From positions 1 through 64,000 of the forward strand of contig DAHVAN010000318.1 in assembly GCA_027314595.1 (NCBI GenBank): DNA of 64,000 bases, given 5' to 3'. Origin of the DNA: Actinomycetota bacterium (GTDB lineage: Bacteria > Actinomycetota > Actinomycetes > Streptosporangiales > Streptosporangiaceae). A program made the position numbers and the translations under genes. Positions 1 through 6,900 of this stretch are shown piece after piece; positions within the stretch are counted from its first letter, which is position 1, and each line of letters starts with the position of its first letter. The notes under the pieces were generated by a model. That model saw only the letters and a list, made by a program, of their open reading frames with translations. It was not told the origin of the DNA and did not search any database.

Positions 1-94
1 TGGTGTCATAACGTTGGCGGGCCGACGGCGGGGTCGGCGTGAAGCCCTAGAACTTCCCGCGCGGTCGCCGCACACACGGCCCCATGCGTAGGGG

Positions 95-167
95 TTTCCG
101 CTGGCCAGGCAGCACAGGATGCGCACCGGTACGGGGAACCCCGTTACGGGATTGAGACATTCATTTC
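95..167 (+). repeat. Dispersed 73-bp repeat, copy 1
   Basis: First copy of a repeat family also found at 1474, 2702, 5341, 14682 (partial), 14940 and 18410 (partial). It begins TTTCCGCTGG and holds an ATG frame reading MRTGTGNPVTGL. A near-perfect inverted repeat (129-136 against 139-147, with a bulge) sits in its centre. No transposase or integrase is next to it; an Rpn-type nuclease gene lies just to its right. Confidence 0.85.
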
Positions 168-308
168 CGGTCGGGAGGCAACGCCATGCGCAGGGCAGCC
201 CGGACGGGCCCGGGTGCGGACGGTGTGCCTGCAGCCAGCCAAAGGCCTGGTGGAGCCGCTGCGGCGGTCACAGCGCGGGTCTCCAGGCCTTGCCCTGGCC
301 GTCCGGCG

Positions 309-1340
309 CTACTCCTCGAAGAGGTCGCTGGCCTTGTCGGCCTTGAGCGAGCGGCGGAACCAGATGTTGAGGGTGTCCAGGTCCGTGCACGACTCGATCA
401 GCTCACGCGACTTGTCATCGACGTCAATGCCGCGCTGGTCGAAGACCACAAGGATGTCTTCGGCCCTGCCGCGAGCCTCGCCGCGAGCCTCGAGCATTTC
501 TGCGGTGGTCACGTACGCCTCCTCTGCATCGGGGCCGAGCGAGGCGGCCAGGTCGCGCAGTTCCTCAGCCGGTGTCTCGCTCACAAGCACAATGTACGCC
601 AGCATCGCGGTGAACGCCTCGCCGCCGCCGGGCTGGCCCAGCACCGCCCGCAGGAGGTCTTTCCAGCGGCGCAGCAGGGCGGTGATCTGCGGGTTGCCGC
701 GCGCGTTCTTCAGCAGCAGCAAGGTAATCGTCGCGGACGGGGTCAGCTTCCGGTCAAAGAGCTGGTCCTCGCTGACCATGGACAGGTCGTCGAGCAAGAA
801 CTCGAACCGGGGCAGCCATGCCTGCACCGCTTGCCGGTCGGCGGGTGAGAGGTCGATGAGGTCCAGCAGCTGCACGGGGCTGGCCCACCGGCCGGTGCCC
901 TGGTAGACGACCAGGGGGATGACGGCCGGGAGCTGCCGGGCCTTGGGGTGCTCGCGCTCGTACTGGTCCCAGATCCGGGTGACGTAGCGCAGCACGCGGA
1001 AGGCCATGAGGGGGTCGTCGCTGCTTTGGTGCTCGACCAGGACATACACGAAGGCGTCGCGGCCGTCCAGCGGAGCGGTGAACAGGACGTCGCTGTGCCG
1101 CCACCGCAGGGCATCGTCGACGAAGCTACCCGGCACCGGTGCCAGCCGGCCCAGGTCGAGGCGGGCGGCGAGGTCGTCTGGAAGGACCGCGCGCAGCTGG
1201 GAAGCGGCGTTGGCGGGCACCCCGAAGATCCGGCGGAACACCGCGTCATGCGGGGAGGGCGCGCCGCCCGGCTGCTTACGGCCGGATTTCGACCGGGACG
1301 GGGGCGGCGTGGTGTCACCAGGGTCAGGCTGATCTGCCAT
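309..1340 (-). CDS. Rpn/YhgA-like recombination-promoting nuclease (putative transposase family)
   Basis: A 343-residue protein of the Rpn (PD-(D/E)XK, transposase_31/YhgA-like) family. Members of this family are DNA endonucleases that promote RecA-independent recombination. The N-terminal domain shows the typical HDAVFRRIFG opening, GSFVDDALRWRHSDVLF with the catalytic-type Asp, and VYVLVEHQSS with the Glu-x-Gln pair, followed by MAFRVLRYVTRIW. The C-terminal part is helical. The frame stays open up to 1517, but those extra codons are antisense to repeat copy 2, so the ATG at 1340 (MADQPDPG) is preferred, although no strong ribosome site precedes it. The gene lies alone between repeat copies 1 and 2. 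The family is well supported; activity and any link to the repeat are inference. Confidence 0.85.
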   Translation of the reverse strand: MADQPDPGDTTPPPSRSKSGRKQPGGAPSPHDAVFRRIFGVPANAASQLRAVLPDDLAARLDLGRLAPVPGSFVDDALRWRHSDVLFTAPLDGRDAFVYVLVEHQSSDDPLMAFRVLRYVTRIWDQYEREHPKARQLPAVIPLVVYQGTGRWASPVQLLDLIDLSPADRQAVQAWLPRFEFLLDDLSMVSEDQLFDRKLTPSATITLLLLKNARGNPQITALLRRWKDLLRAVLGQPGGGEAFTAMLAYIVLVSETPAEELRDLAASLGPDAEEAYVTTAEMLEARGEARGRAEDILVVFDQRGIDVDDKSRELIESCTDLDTLNIWFRRSLKADKASDLFEE

Positions 1341-1473
1341 GCCCGCACCGTACCGGCCCCCACCGACATTTGGGAGGAGCGTTGGCAGCGGGCGCGGAAC
1401 CGCCGTTCCGGGCTGCCGGGAGGTCTTCGCGGGAGCGCGGCTGGGTCGCTGCCGACGCGCTGTGTGATGACAC

Positions 1474-1546
1474 TTTCCGCAGGTCAAGTGGCATAGGATG
1501 CGCAACGGAGCCGGCAACCCCGTTACGGAATTGTGGCTTTCATTGC
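1474..1546 (+). repeat. Dispersed 73-bp repeat, copy 2
   Basis: Full copy of the family. Its internal ATG frame reads MRNGAGNPVTELW. The CAACGG and CCGTTA arms of the central inverted repeat are present with one mismatch. It lies between the Rpn nuclease gene and the nucleotidyltransferase gene. Confidence 0.85.
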
Positions 1547-1572
1547 CCCAACGCGGACGATGCGGGCGGGCG

Positions 1573-2100
1573 TCAGTCCTGCATGGAGCCGACGATCTCG
1601 GTGAGGAGGAACCTCACCTTGGCGGGGATGGGGCGGCCCGGGTACGCCTGCTCGACCAGGTCCAGGCCCTGATCCACCGTGGTGAAGCCGAGCTGGCGGT
1701 AGAGCAGGACGATGTCGTCGGCGTCGATCTCGGCGCGGGCCGCGAACAGCTTCATCGCCAGCAGGTACCGGGGAGAGGCGACATCGACGATGAGCGAGTC
1801 GCTGGAGTAGAACCGCTGCGCGTCCGGGTCGGGGCCGGGCAGGAACCCCTTGACCGCGTCGTTCAGCCAGTCTTCGGCGAGCCCTTCCCGCTCCGCGACG
1901 GCGGCGGCGGCCTGCCGGACCACGTCGGATGGGACGAACACCGCATCCAGGTCCCGGGTCGCCCGTGTGGCGTCGTAGGCGACGGCAAGGGCCGCGCCGC
2001 CGACGAGGAACAGCTCCGCCCTGGCCCCGCGCGCCGCGAGTTCCCGCGACAGGTCGTCGAGGAGGGCGCGGATGTCCTCGCGCCCGAGGCCCGTGCTCAT
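1573..2100 (-). CDS. DUF6036/AbiEii-like nucleotidyltransferase
   Basis: A 175-residue protein with the nucleotidyltransferase-fold signature VGGAALAVAYDATRATRDLDAVF (GG, then Asp-x-Asp type acidic residues), followed by a helical C-terminus including DADDIVLLYRQLGFTTVDQGLDLV. Such proteins (DUF6036/AbiEii type) commonly act as the toxin half of two-gene modules. The ATG at 2100 overlaps the upstream gene's stop by four bases (ATGA), so the two genes are coupled. A degenerate copy of this gene's C-terminal part lies at about 6410-6515, so the family was duplicated in this region. Whether it is a toxin, a defence protein or a housekeeping transferase cannot be told from sequence. Confidence 0.75.
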   Translation of the reverse strand: MSTGLGREDIRALLDDLSRELAARGARAELFLVGGAALAVAYDATRATRDLDAVFVPSDVVRQAAAAVAEREGLAEDWLNDAVKGFLPGPDPDAQRFYSSDSLIVDVASPRYLLAMKLFAARAEIDADDIVLLYRQLGFTTVDQGLDLVEQAYPGRPIPAKVRFLLTEIVGSMQD

Positions 2101-2513
2101 GCCCGCTCTAGCGCCCCGCTGGTGATGAACACCCCGCGGCGGCGGAACGACGACGGCGACTCGACCAGCGCCTGTGGGTGGAGGCCGCGCAGGTCGGTGA
2201 CGAACCACCACGGCCACGCCTCGCGCTCGGTGAGCCTGGCCCATGAGGGGACTGTCCAGCCGTCCCTGCGGGCCAGGTGCTCAGCCATCGCCGCGAATGC
2301 CGCGTCCACCCGGCTGTCCCCGGTGCTCCTGGGGGCCTGCAACCACATCCGGGCCGCCGCCTGGGTGCCCGCGTGGCGCAGGACGCTCGCGTAGTCGTCG
2401 AGCAGCTGGGCGAAGACGTAGCGCCAGAGCCTGCTCAGCCGCTCCCCGCCGCCGAGCATGGCCACAGCGGTGCCAGCCGCCTGGTCAGCCGTCTCGAACG
2501 CCCGCGTGTCCAT
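2097..2513 (-). CDS. Partner of nucleotidyltransferase (putative antitoxin-like protein)
   Basis: A 138-residue protein with no motif I can name with certainty. Its C-terminus (ESPSSFRRRGVFITSGALERA) resembles the conserved tail of proteins usually encoded immediately before DUF6036 nucleotidyltransferases in actinobacteria, so it is probably the cognate partner. It overlaps the following gene by four bases. The start is supported by a leaderless promoter geometry: TAGCAT on the minus strand at 2520-2525, six bases, then ATG. An inverted repeat at 2557-2578 upstream may be an operator. The two-gene toxin-antitoxin reading is inference from context. Confidence 0.6.
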   Translation of the reverse strand: MDTRAFETADQAAGTAVAMLGGGERLSRLWRYVFAQLLDDYASVLRHAGTQAAARMWLQAPRSTGDSRVDAAFAAMAEHLARRDGWTVPSWARLTEREAWPWWFVTDLRGLHPQALVESPSSFRRRGVFITSGALERA

Positions 2514-2525
2514 ACCGCAATGCTA
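2514..2525 (-). promoter_or_regulatory. Leaderless promoter -10 for the nucleotidyltransferase pair
   Basis: On the minus strand TAGCAT lies exactly six bases before the ATG at 2513 and no Shine-Dalgarno sequence is present. The same spacing is seen at 3848, 10032 and 40084. No convincing -35 box. Confidence 0.45.
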
Positions 2526-2556
2526 GCGACTGGCGAGGACGTCGGCAGCCAGGAAA

Positions 2557-2578
2557 GACACCTGGGTGTTTAGGTGTC
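2557..2578. promoter_or_regulatory. Inverted repeat upstream of nucleotidyltransferase pair (possible operator)
   Basis: GACACCT (2557-2563), eight-base loop, AGGTGTC (2572-2578): perfect 7-bp arms about 45-65 bases upstream of the start at 2513. A regulator site is the simplest reading; no T-tract follows, so a terminator is less likely. Confidence 0.4.
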
Positions 2579-2701
2579 GGACCGCAACGGAAGAAAGAGG
2601 GCGAGATGGAAATCTGGCAGGTGGCCAGGTTTCCCTGCGGATGGCAAGAACAGGCCGACGTTGTTGTCAGCTCAGCGGCTGCCCAGCGGCACGGCTATCT
2701 G

Positions 2702-2774
2702 TTTCCGCTGGTCAGGCGGCACGCAATGCGTAACGGTGCCGGGAACCCCGTTACGGAATTGTGGCGTTCATTTC
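2702..2774 (+). repeat. Dispersed 73-bp repeat, copy 3
   Basis: Full copy. It has the best inverted repeat of the family: GTAACGG (2730-2736) and CCGTTAC (2748-2754) with an 11-base loop. The internal ATG frame reads MRNGAGNPVTELW and runs to a stop after 26 codons. The 3' end overlaps the end of the AraC remnant. Confidence 0.85.
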
Positions 2775-3092
2775 GTCATCGCGGGCCGGGCTCATCCGCT
2801 TATTAATGCGCGGCATGCGGTAAGGCCGGGCGCGGGAACTCCGCGGTCCTGGCCAGCCCCATGCGATGTCATCGATCGAGAGGAATGGCTCGTTGACCAC
2901 GGTCGCGGGGGTCAGCCCGGTGAACGACACGACGTCACGGCGCAAGTGGGACTGATCGGTGTAGCCGCCGTCGGCGGCGACTCCGGCCGCGTCCTGGCCC
3001 GCGACCAGGCCGTGGACGGCATGGTCGAAGCGGACCAGCTTCGCCGCGCGCTTAGGGGGCAGGCCGACGCTCATTTCTCGTCGTGAACTCCG
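2751..3092 (-). pseudogene. AraC-family regulator, C-terminal remnant
   Basis: Only the DNA-binding end of an AraC/XylS regulator remains: SRRE..VGLPPKRAAKLVRF, then GYTDQSHLRRDVVSFTGLTPATVV, which is the second helix-turn-helix, and a typical EPFLSIDDIAWG tail. Similarity continues a few codons before the first available ATG (3074), which shows that the sensor domain and first helix-turn-helix were lost rather than never present. The tail runs into repeat copy 3. No function is expected. Confidence 0.7.
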
Positions 3093-3155
3093 TCCGGGGG
3101 TGAGGCGTCAGCCTTCCCCGGTACTCGCCGGCGCTGGCCACGTGGCGGAATGGGA

Positions 3156-3344
3156 TCAGCGCTGAGGGGATTGCGGATCGGCGAGGTCGGTGTCGGCGGC
3201 TGCCGGCAGGCAGCGCAGGAGCTTGGCCAGTTGCTGTTTCTCGGCCGGCGTCAGCACCTCGAACAGCTCCGCCGCGGCGGCGTCGTGCAGTGCGCGGAGG
3301 CGGTGCAGGACGCCATCCATAATAACGAGATGGAAGGCCTGCAC
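3156..3344 (-). pseudogene. MarR-family regulator, C-terminal remnant
   Basis: The frame encodes LHRLRALHDAAAAELFEVLTPAEKQQLAKLLRCL, matching the last helices of MarR regulators (dimerisation region). The winged helix is missing. The match stops near 3310, exactly where an antitoxin-like frame on the opposite strand becomes recognisable, so the junction is a recombination breakpoint. Too short to bind DNA. Confidence 0.5.
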
Positions 3345-3446
3345 GTCAACGCCGATACCCTCGCCGACGCCGACGAGTACGTCGCGGGCCGTATCGACTC
3401 CGACGAGCTCGTGGCACGGGCCCGCGCCCGCTACGGCCTGGCCTGA
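3303..3446 (+). pseudogene. VbhA-like antitoxin remnant of a Fic module
   Basis: The 47 codons from GTG 3303 (or 38 from ATG 3330) end in EYVAGRIDSDELVARARARYGLA, the usual C-terminus of VbhA-type Fic antitoxins, preceded by an NNEMEG segment where the inhibitory (S/T)xxxE(G/N) motif would lie; the Ser/Thr is not obvious. It sits 23 bases before a Fic fragment, the expected order for a VbhA/VbhT pair. The N-terminus appears to be replaced by the MarR remnant. Whether the short peptide is made is unknown. Confidence 0.5.
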
Positions 3447-3469
3447 GCCTCGGGCCGGATTGCTCCCCG

Positions 3470-3718
3470 ATGCCCGACGGAGACGAGTTCCTCGATCCCT
3501 ACCTCGATCCGGAAACGGGGATTCTGCGCAACCTGGCTGGAGCGCGGACGAAGGCGTCCCTTGAGGACGCCGAGGGCAGCCTGTCGTTCGCCAGGCCGGT
3601 CCAGCTCATGGACCGACCTCCCCAGCCAACAGGCGACCTCGCCGAACTTCGCGCGATCCACCGTCACCTGTTCCAGGATCTCTACGACTGGGCCGGGCGT
3701 GACCCAGCCGAACAGTGA
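3470..3718 (+). pseudogene. Fic/DOC-family protein, N-terminal remnant
   Basis: Starts with DPYLDPETGILRNLAGA, typical of VbhT-like Fic proteins, and reaches HRHLFQDLYDWAG, the conserved helix in front of the active site. It then stops after 82 residues. The catalytic HPFxxGNGR loop, which transfers AMP to targets, is missing, so the toxin is inactive. The antitoxin fragment lies just upstream. Truncation at 3718 is followed by AT-rich DNA. Confidence 0.7.
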
Positions 3719-3859
3719 AGCCCCCCGCGCTTGTCAGGTCGAGACTTCGATTAACTATTATTTTTGTGAGGTCACCATATCGGATATCCATAGGTTTTAT
3801 AAGGTCGATGCTCCGTTTTTACCCTCCGTTTTGTCAGATCCCGCTGCTAGTCTGTGGTC
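3719..3859 (+). promoter_or_regulatory. AT-rich intergenic region with leaderless promoter for the AAA/DUF4143 ATPase
   Basis: The stretch is much richer in A and T than its surroundings (for example around 3745-3825). TAGTCT at 3848-3853 lies six bases before the ATG at 3860, with no Shine-Dalgarno sequence, matching the other leaderless starts here. TTGTCA at 3831 is too close to be a standard -35. Confidence 0.45.
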
Positions 3860-5329
3860 ATGCGAGATGATCAGCGCCGTCAGCGCCTCGCGGATGCGAA
3901 CCCGTGGTGGCGGGCCGTCGCCGGCGGGCAGGACCCAGTCGCCTGGACCGGGCACCACCCGGTCCTGAAGGGGCGGGCCGCGCACGACCTGGGATTCCGC
4001 GCCGGTGTCCTGAACGACGTCCAGTCCGGGCCGGTGACAGACCAACTCGCGGTCCTGACCGGACCCCGGCGCATCGGCAAGTCGGTCGCGCTGCTTGACG
4101 CCGCGGCGGCGCTGTGCGGGCGGCGGGACGTCGACGCCCGCCAGGTGATCTACCTGCCATGCGACGGCCTGGCAGCGCAGGACGTGCACCGGTGCCTGGT
4201 CCTGGGCCGGGAGCTGACTCGTTCCGTCGACCGGGACCAGCCCCGTCGCCGGGTCTGGCTGCTGGACGAGATCAGCGGCGTGGCGGGCTGGACCTCCGTC
4301 CTCAAACTCGCCCGGGACAACACCGCGTTCGGCGGCGACACGGTGATCGCGACCGGCAGCAGGTGGGCCGCCGACGAGGACATCGAGGGCAACCTCCTAG
4401 CTGGTCGCGCCGGAACCGGTCCCGGGAGGCGGACCCGGCTGCTCCTGCCCATGACCTTCCGCGAGTACCTGGCGGCCTCCAGGCCGGAGCTGGCGCGGCC
4501 GGCACCAGTTCACGTCAGCGCCCTCCAGGACCGCAGCGTCGCGAACGCCCTGGACGCCGTCGGCTTCGACCTGGACAGCTACGACCTTGCCTGGCAGGAC
4601 TACCTCACCTGCGGTGGCTTCCCCCGGGCGGTCGCCGAGCACACCCGGCTCGGGGCGGTCTCTGTCGCCTACCTCAACGACCTGAGGTCCTGGCTGCGCG
4701 CCGACGTCGACCCCGACCGCCCGCAAGACTCCGTCCCCCGCCTGCTGGACGGCATCTCCCAGCGCGCCACCAGCCCGCTGAACATCACCGCGACAGCCGC
4801 GGCGCTCGGCTACCCCTCGCGGGACATCTTCGCCAGGCGCCTGAACCGGCTGGTCTCCAGCTGCGCCGCGATCTGGTGCCCGCGCCGGGAAGCAGAGCAG
4901 GCGGTTCCCGGCGCCCAGGCCAAGCTGTACCTGACCGACCCGCTGCTGGCCGCCCTCCCCGCACGGCTCCGGACGGGGCTGCCCGCACCCGACATGACGA
5001 TGCTGACGGAAATGGCAACCGGCGTCGCGCTGGCCCGCGCGATCGACGACCTTGAGGAAGGCCGCTGGGTAACCGGGGACACCATCGGCTACGCGCGGAC
5101 GCCCACTGGCCACGAAGTCGACCTGGGGCCGGTCATGGTCCCGTCAGCCAACGGCCCGGTCACCACCGTCCCCCTGGAATCCAAGTGGGTCGAACAAGGC
5201 TGGAAGGGCGAGGCCCGAACCATCGACGCGAAGTTCGGACGGGGCATCCTCGCCACCAAGTCCGTCCTAGACACCACGGGAAACGTCTGGGCGGTACCGG
5301 CCCCCCTGCTAGCCCTCCTGCTCCAGTAG
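3860..5329 (+). CDS. AAA family ATPase with DUF4143 C-terminal domain
   Basis: A 489-residue cytoplasmic ATP-binding protein of the AAA_14/DUF4143 type. Walker A is GPRRIGKS (residues 68-75) and Walker B VWLLDEI (131-137); a sensor-like VIATGSRW and LLLPMTFREYLAA follow. The C-terminal half (from about residue 280) carries the winged-helix and restriction-endonuclease-like DUF4143 region ending in VPLESKWVEQGWKGEARTIDAKFGRGILATKS. These proteins are widespread and variable, often in defence or mobile regions, and their role is not established. A GTG at 3854 is possible, but ATG 3860 fits the leaderless promoter. Flanked by the Fic remnant and repeat copy 4. A gutted ATPase of a different subfamily (DUF234) lies at 12177. 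Confidence 0.8.
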   Translation: MRDDQRRQRLADANPWWRAVAGGQDPVAWTGHHPVLKGRAAHDLGFRAGVLNDVQSGPVTDQLAVLTGPRRIGKSVALLDAAAALCGRRDVDARQVIYLPCDGLAAQDVHRCLVLGRELTRSVDRDQPRRRVWLLDEISGVAGWTSVLKLARDNTAFGGDTVIATGSRWAADEDIEGNLLAGRAGTGPGRRTRLLLPMTFREYLAASRPELARPAPVHVSALQDRSVANALDAVGFDLDSYDLAWQDYLTCGGFPRAVAEHTRLGAVSVAYLNDLRSWLRADVDPDRPQDSVPRLLDGISQRATSPLNITATAAALGYPSRDIFARRLNRLVSSCAAIWCPRREAEQAVPGAQAKLYLTDPLLAALPARLRTGLPAPDMTMLTEMATGVALARAIDDLEEGRWVTGDTIGYARTPTGHEVDLGPVMVPSANGPVTTVPLESKWVEQGWKGEARTIDAKFGRGILATKSVLDTTGNVWAVPAPLLALLLQ

Positions 5330-5340
5330 ACGGTTGTCGG

Positions 5341-5411
5341 TTTCCGCTGGTCAGGCGGCATAGGATGCGCAACGGGGCTGGCAACCCTGTAACGGAGTTG
5401 TGAATTTCATG
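5341..5411 (+). repeat. Dispersed 73-bp repeat, copy 4
   Basis: Copy of the family starting 11 bases after the ATPase stop codon. Internal frame MRNGAGNPVTEL then stop. The central inverted repeat (CAACGGGG against CCCTGTAACG) is imperfect. The following 150 bases to 5566 hold nothing recognisable. Confidence 0.85.
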
Positions 5412-5566
5412 ATCCCTGGCCCGAAGAGGAACGAACTCCGACACTAATGCCACGCATATCGCTGTTTTCCGATGCAGGGAACCGTATCTCTGCCGGATTT
5501 TGACACTGAGAGGGTGGTGCTCAGCGCCGTCCGCGACTGGATGGACACGATGGTCGTCGCGAGAGG

Positions 5567-5950
5567 TCATCGCCGGGCGCCGCCGTCACGTAGCCCGTTC
5601 ATCAGGAGGGCGAGCAGGCGGTCGGCTTGAGCCTGGCTGTCCGGGCTGTCCTGGGCGGCCCGGGCGATAGCGCCGACCATCTTCAGCACGTCCGCGTCGT
5701 CCGCGTCGGCGGCGACCGCGCCTGATTGCCGCGCCCGCGACAGCAGCGCGGCCCCCACCTCGAACAGCTCCGCGTGCCAGGCCGATACCAGGCCGTTGCC
5801 GCGGTCGAGCGCCGAGTTCATCACCGCGGCCGACAGGCCCTTGCAGGTCAGGGCGTGCCTGAGCGTGGCACGCAGCCAGGTGGACAGCGTGTCGAAGTCG
5901 CCTTCGGCTGCCAGCAGCCCGCGGCACCCGGCGGCCGGCAGGCCGGCCCG
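5567..5950 (-). pseudogene. TetR/AcrR regulator, C-terminal remnant
   Basis: The frame encodes FDTLSTWLRATLRHALTCKGLSAAVMNSALDRGNGL...LMNGLRDGG, the ligand-binding C-terminal domain of a TetR regulator. The helix-turn-helix half is absent: similarity fades at about 5940, where a SnoaL-like frame begins on the plus strand. The upstream extension of the open frame is antisense to that gene and is not real coding sequence. Confidence 0.6.
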
Positions 5951-6346
5951 CGTGAGGTCCTGGAGCGTTTCCGCCGGGCCGCCATCAGCCAGTCCGCCGG
6001 CGACATGAGCCGCTTGCACGCCGCTGACGCGGTCCACGAGTTCCCGTTCACCCGCCCGGGCCTGCCGTCCCGCCTTGAAGGCCGGGACGAAATCGTGGAC
6101 TTCATCGCTGCGGGGTGGCAGGCCTGCGGGCTGAAGTACGAGCGCTACCGTACCCATGCCATCCACGACACCAGCGACCCGGAAACGATCATCGTCGAGC
6201 AGGAAGTCCTCGGGACCAGCGCATCTGCCGGCGAGTTCGCGCTTCCCAACATCGTCGTGCTGACCGTCCGCAACGGGCAGATCACCCGCCTGCGTGACTA
6301 CGTCGGCATCCCCGCCGCCGCAGCCGCCACGGGGCGCGACATTTAG
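5942..6346 (+). pseudogene. SnoaL-like / NTF2-fold protein lacking its native start
   Basis: Encodes PREVLERFRRAAISQSAGDMSRLHAADAVHEFPFTRPGLPSRLEGRDEIVDFIAAGW...LPNIVVLTVRNGQITRLRDYVG, a near-complete SnoaL-like ketosteroid-isomerase fold. The first recognisable residues have no start codon in frame because the sequence runs straight into the TetR remnant. The only ATG (6005) would drop about 20 residues of the first helix and give 113 residues. A divergent regulator-enzyme pair that lost the shared promoter and both N-termini in one deletion explains the layout. Confidence 0.6.
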
Positions 6347-6409
6347 CGCGGGCCGCCTCATCCCACAGGTGAAGCGGCGAGGACGTGGTTCCTGTCGTGC
6401 GGCTGGCGA

Positions 6410-6515
6410 TCTCGGTCCGGGCACGTGCGGCCTGCTCGACCAGATCCAGGCCCTGGTCCACGGTGGTGCAGCCGAGCTGGCGGTAAAGCAGGATGATGTT
6501 GCCGGCGTCGATCAT
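6410..6515 (-). pseudogene. Nucleotidyltransferase (DUF6036) C-terminal remnant
   Basis: Reads DAGNIILLYRQLGCTTVDQGLDLVEQAARARTEI, nearly the same as DADDIVLLYRQLGFTTVDQGLDLVEQA in the intact gene at 1573-2100. Only about 34 codons remain. It shows that a second copy of the nucleotidyltransferase module once stood here. Confidence 0.7.
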
Positions 6516-6900
6516 CTCTAGGGCCTAGTGCGCCGGGCCAGACTGATCTGGTTCCCCAGCACCTGGAGTGCGTCCGCTGAAGCACGAGAAACCGCGATAC
6601 CCCCGCGTGACATCAATGCTCCTTATAATGCATCTATTGGCCTCTGAAGTGCATTTTAATGAGTTCGACGCGGACGCGAGCATCAGATGCTGGGTATCGG
6701 GACGAAGCTGGCATGCCGGCAGTTCCGGCTCGGCGGAAGCGAAACGACATGCGAGCCCCACCCGACATGTTCATCATCGCGGCCTGCTCATGACCTGGTC
6801 AGTCACGTAGCGTAGCCCTGGATTCCAGGAGGATCTCGCGGGACTGCTCGTGCCCGTAGGAGCGGTCCAGAACATGAAGCGCCCTGACGCGGTTCGCGGT
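6516..6900. other. Intergenic stretch, no gene recognised
   Basis: Lower GC than its neighbours. TATAAT occurs at about 6614 without a matched -35 element. A short plus-strand open frame (6568-6810) has no recognisable features and no ribosome site; I do not call it. Confidence 0.5.

Noticed and set aside
95..167. Integron attC site
   Set aside because: The inverted-repeat core recalls attC folding, but no GTTRRRY core box and no integron integrase were found; kept only as a cassette-like analogy.
1498..2394. Plus-strand frame of about 300 codons starting inside repeat copy 2
   Set aside because: It is antisense to the nucleotidyltransferase gene; only its first 13 codons belong to the conserved repeat.
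95..5411. CRISPR array
   Set aside because: The repeats are 1.2 to 2.6 kb apart, are too long and have genes between them; no cas genes are present.
6568..6810. 80-codon plus-strand frame near TATAAT
   Set aside because: No ribosome site, no recognisable domain, and the region is flanked by gene remnants.
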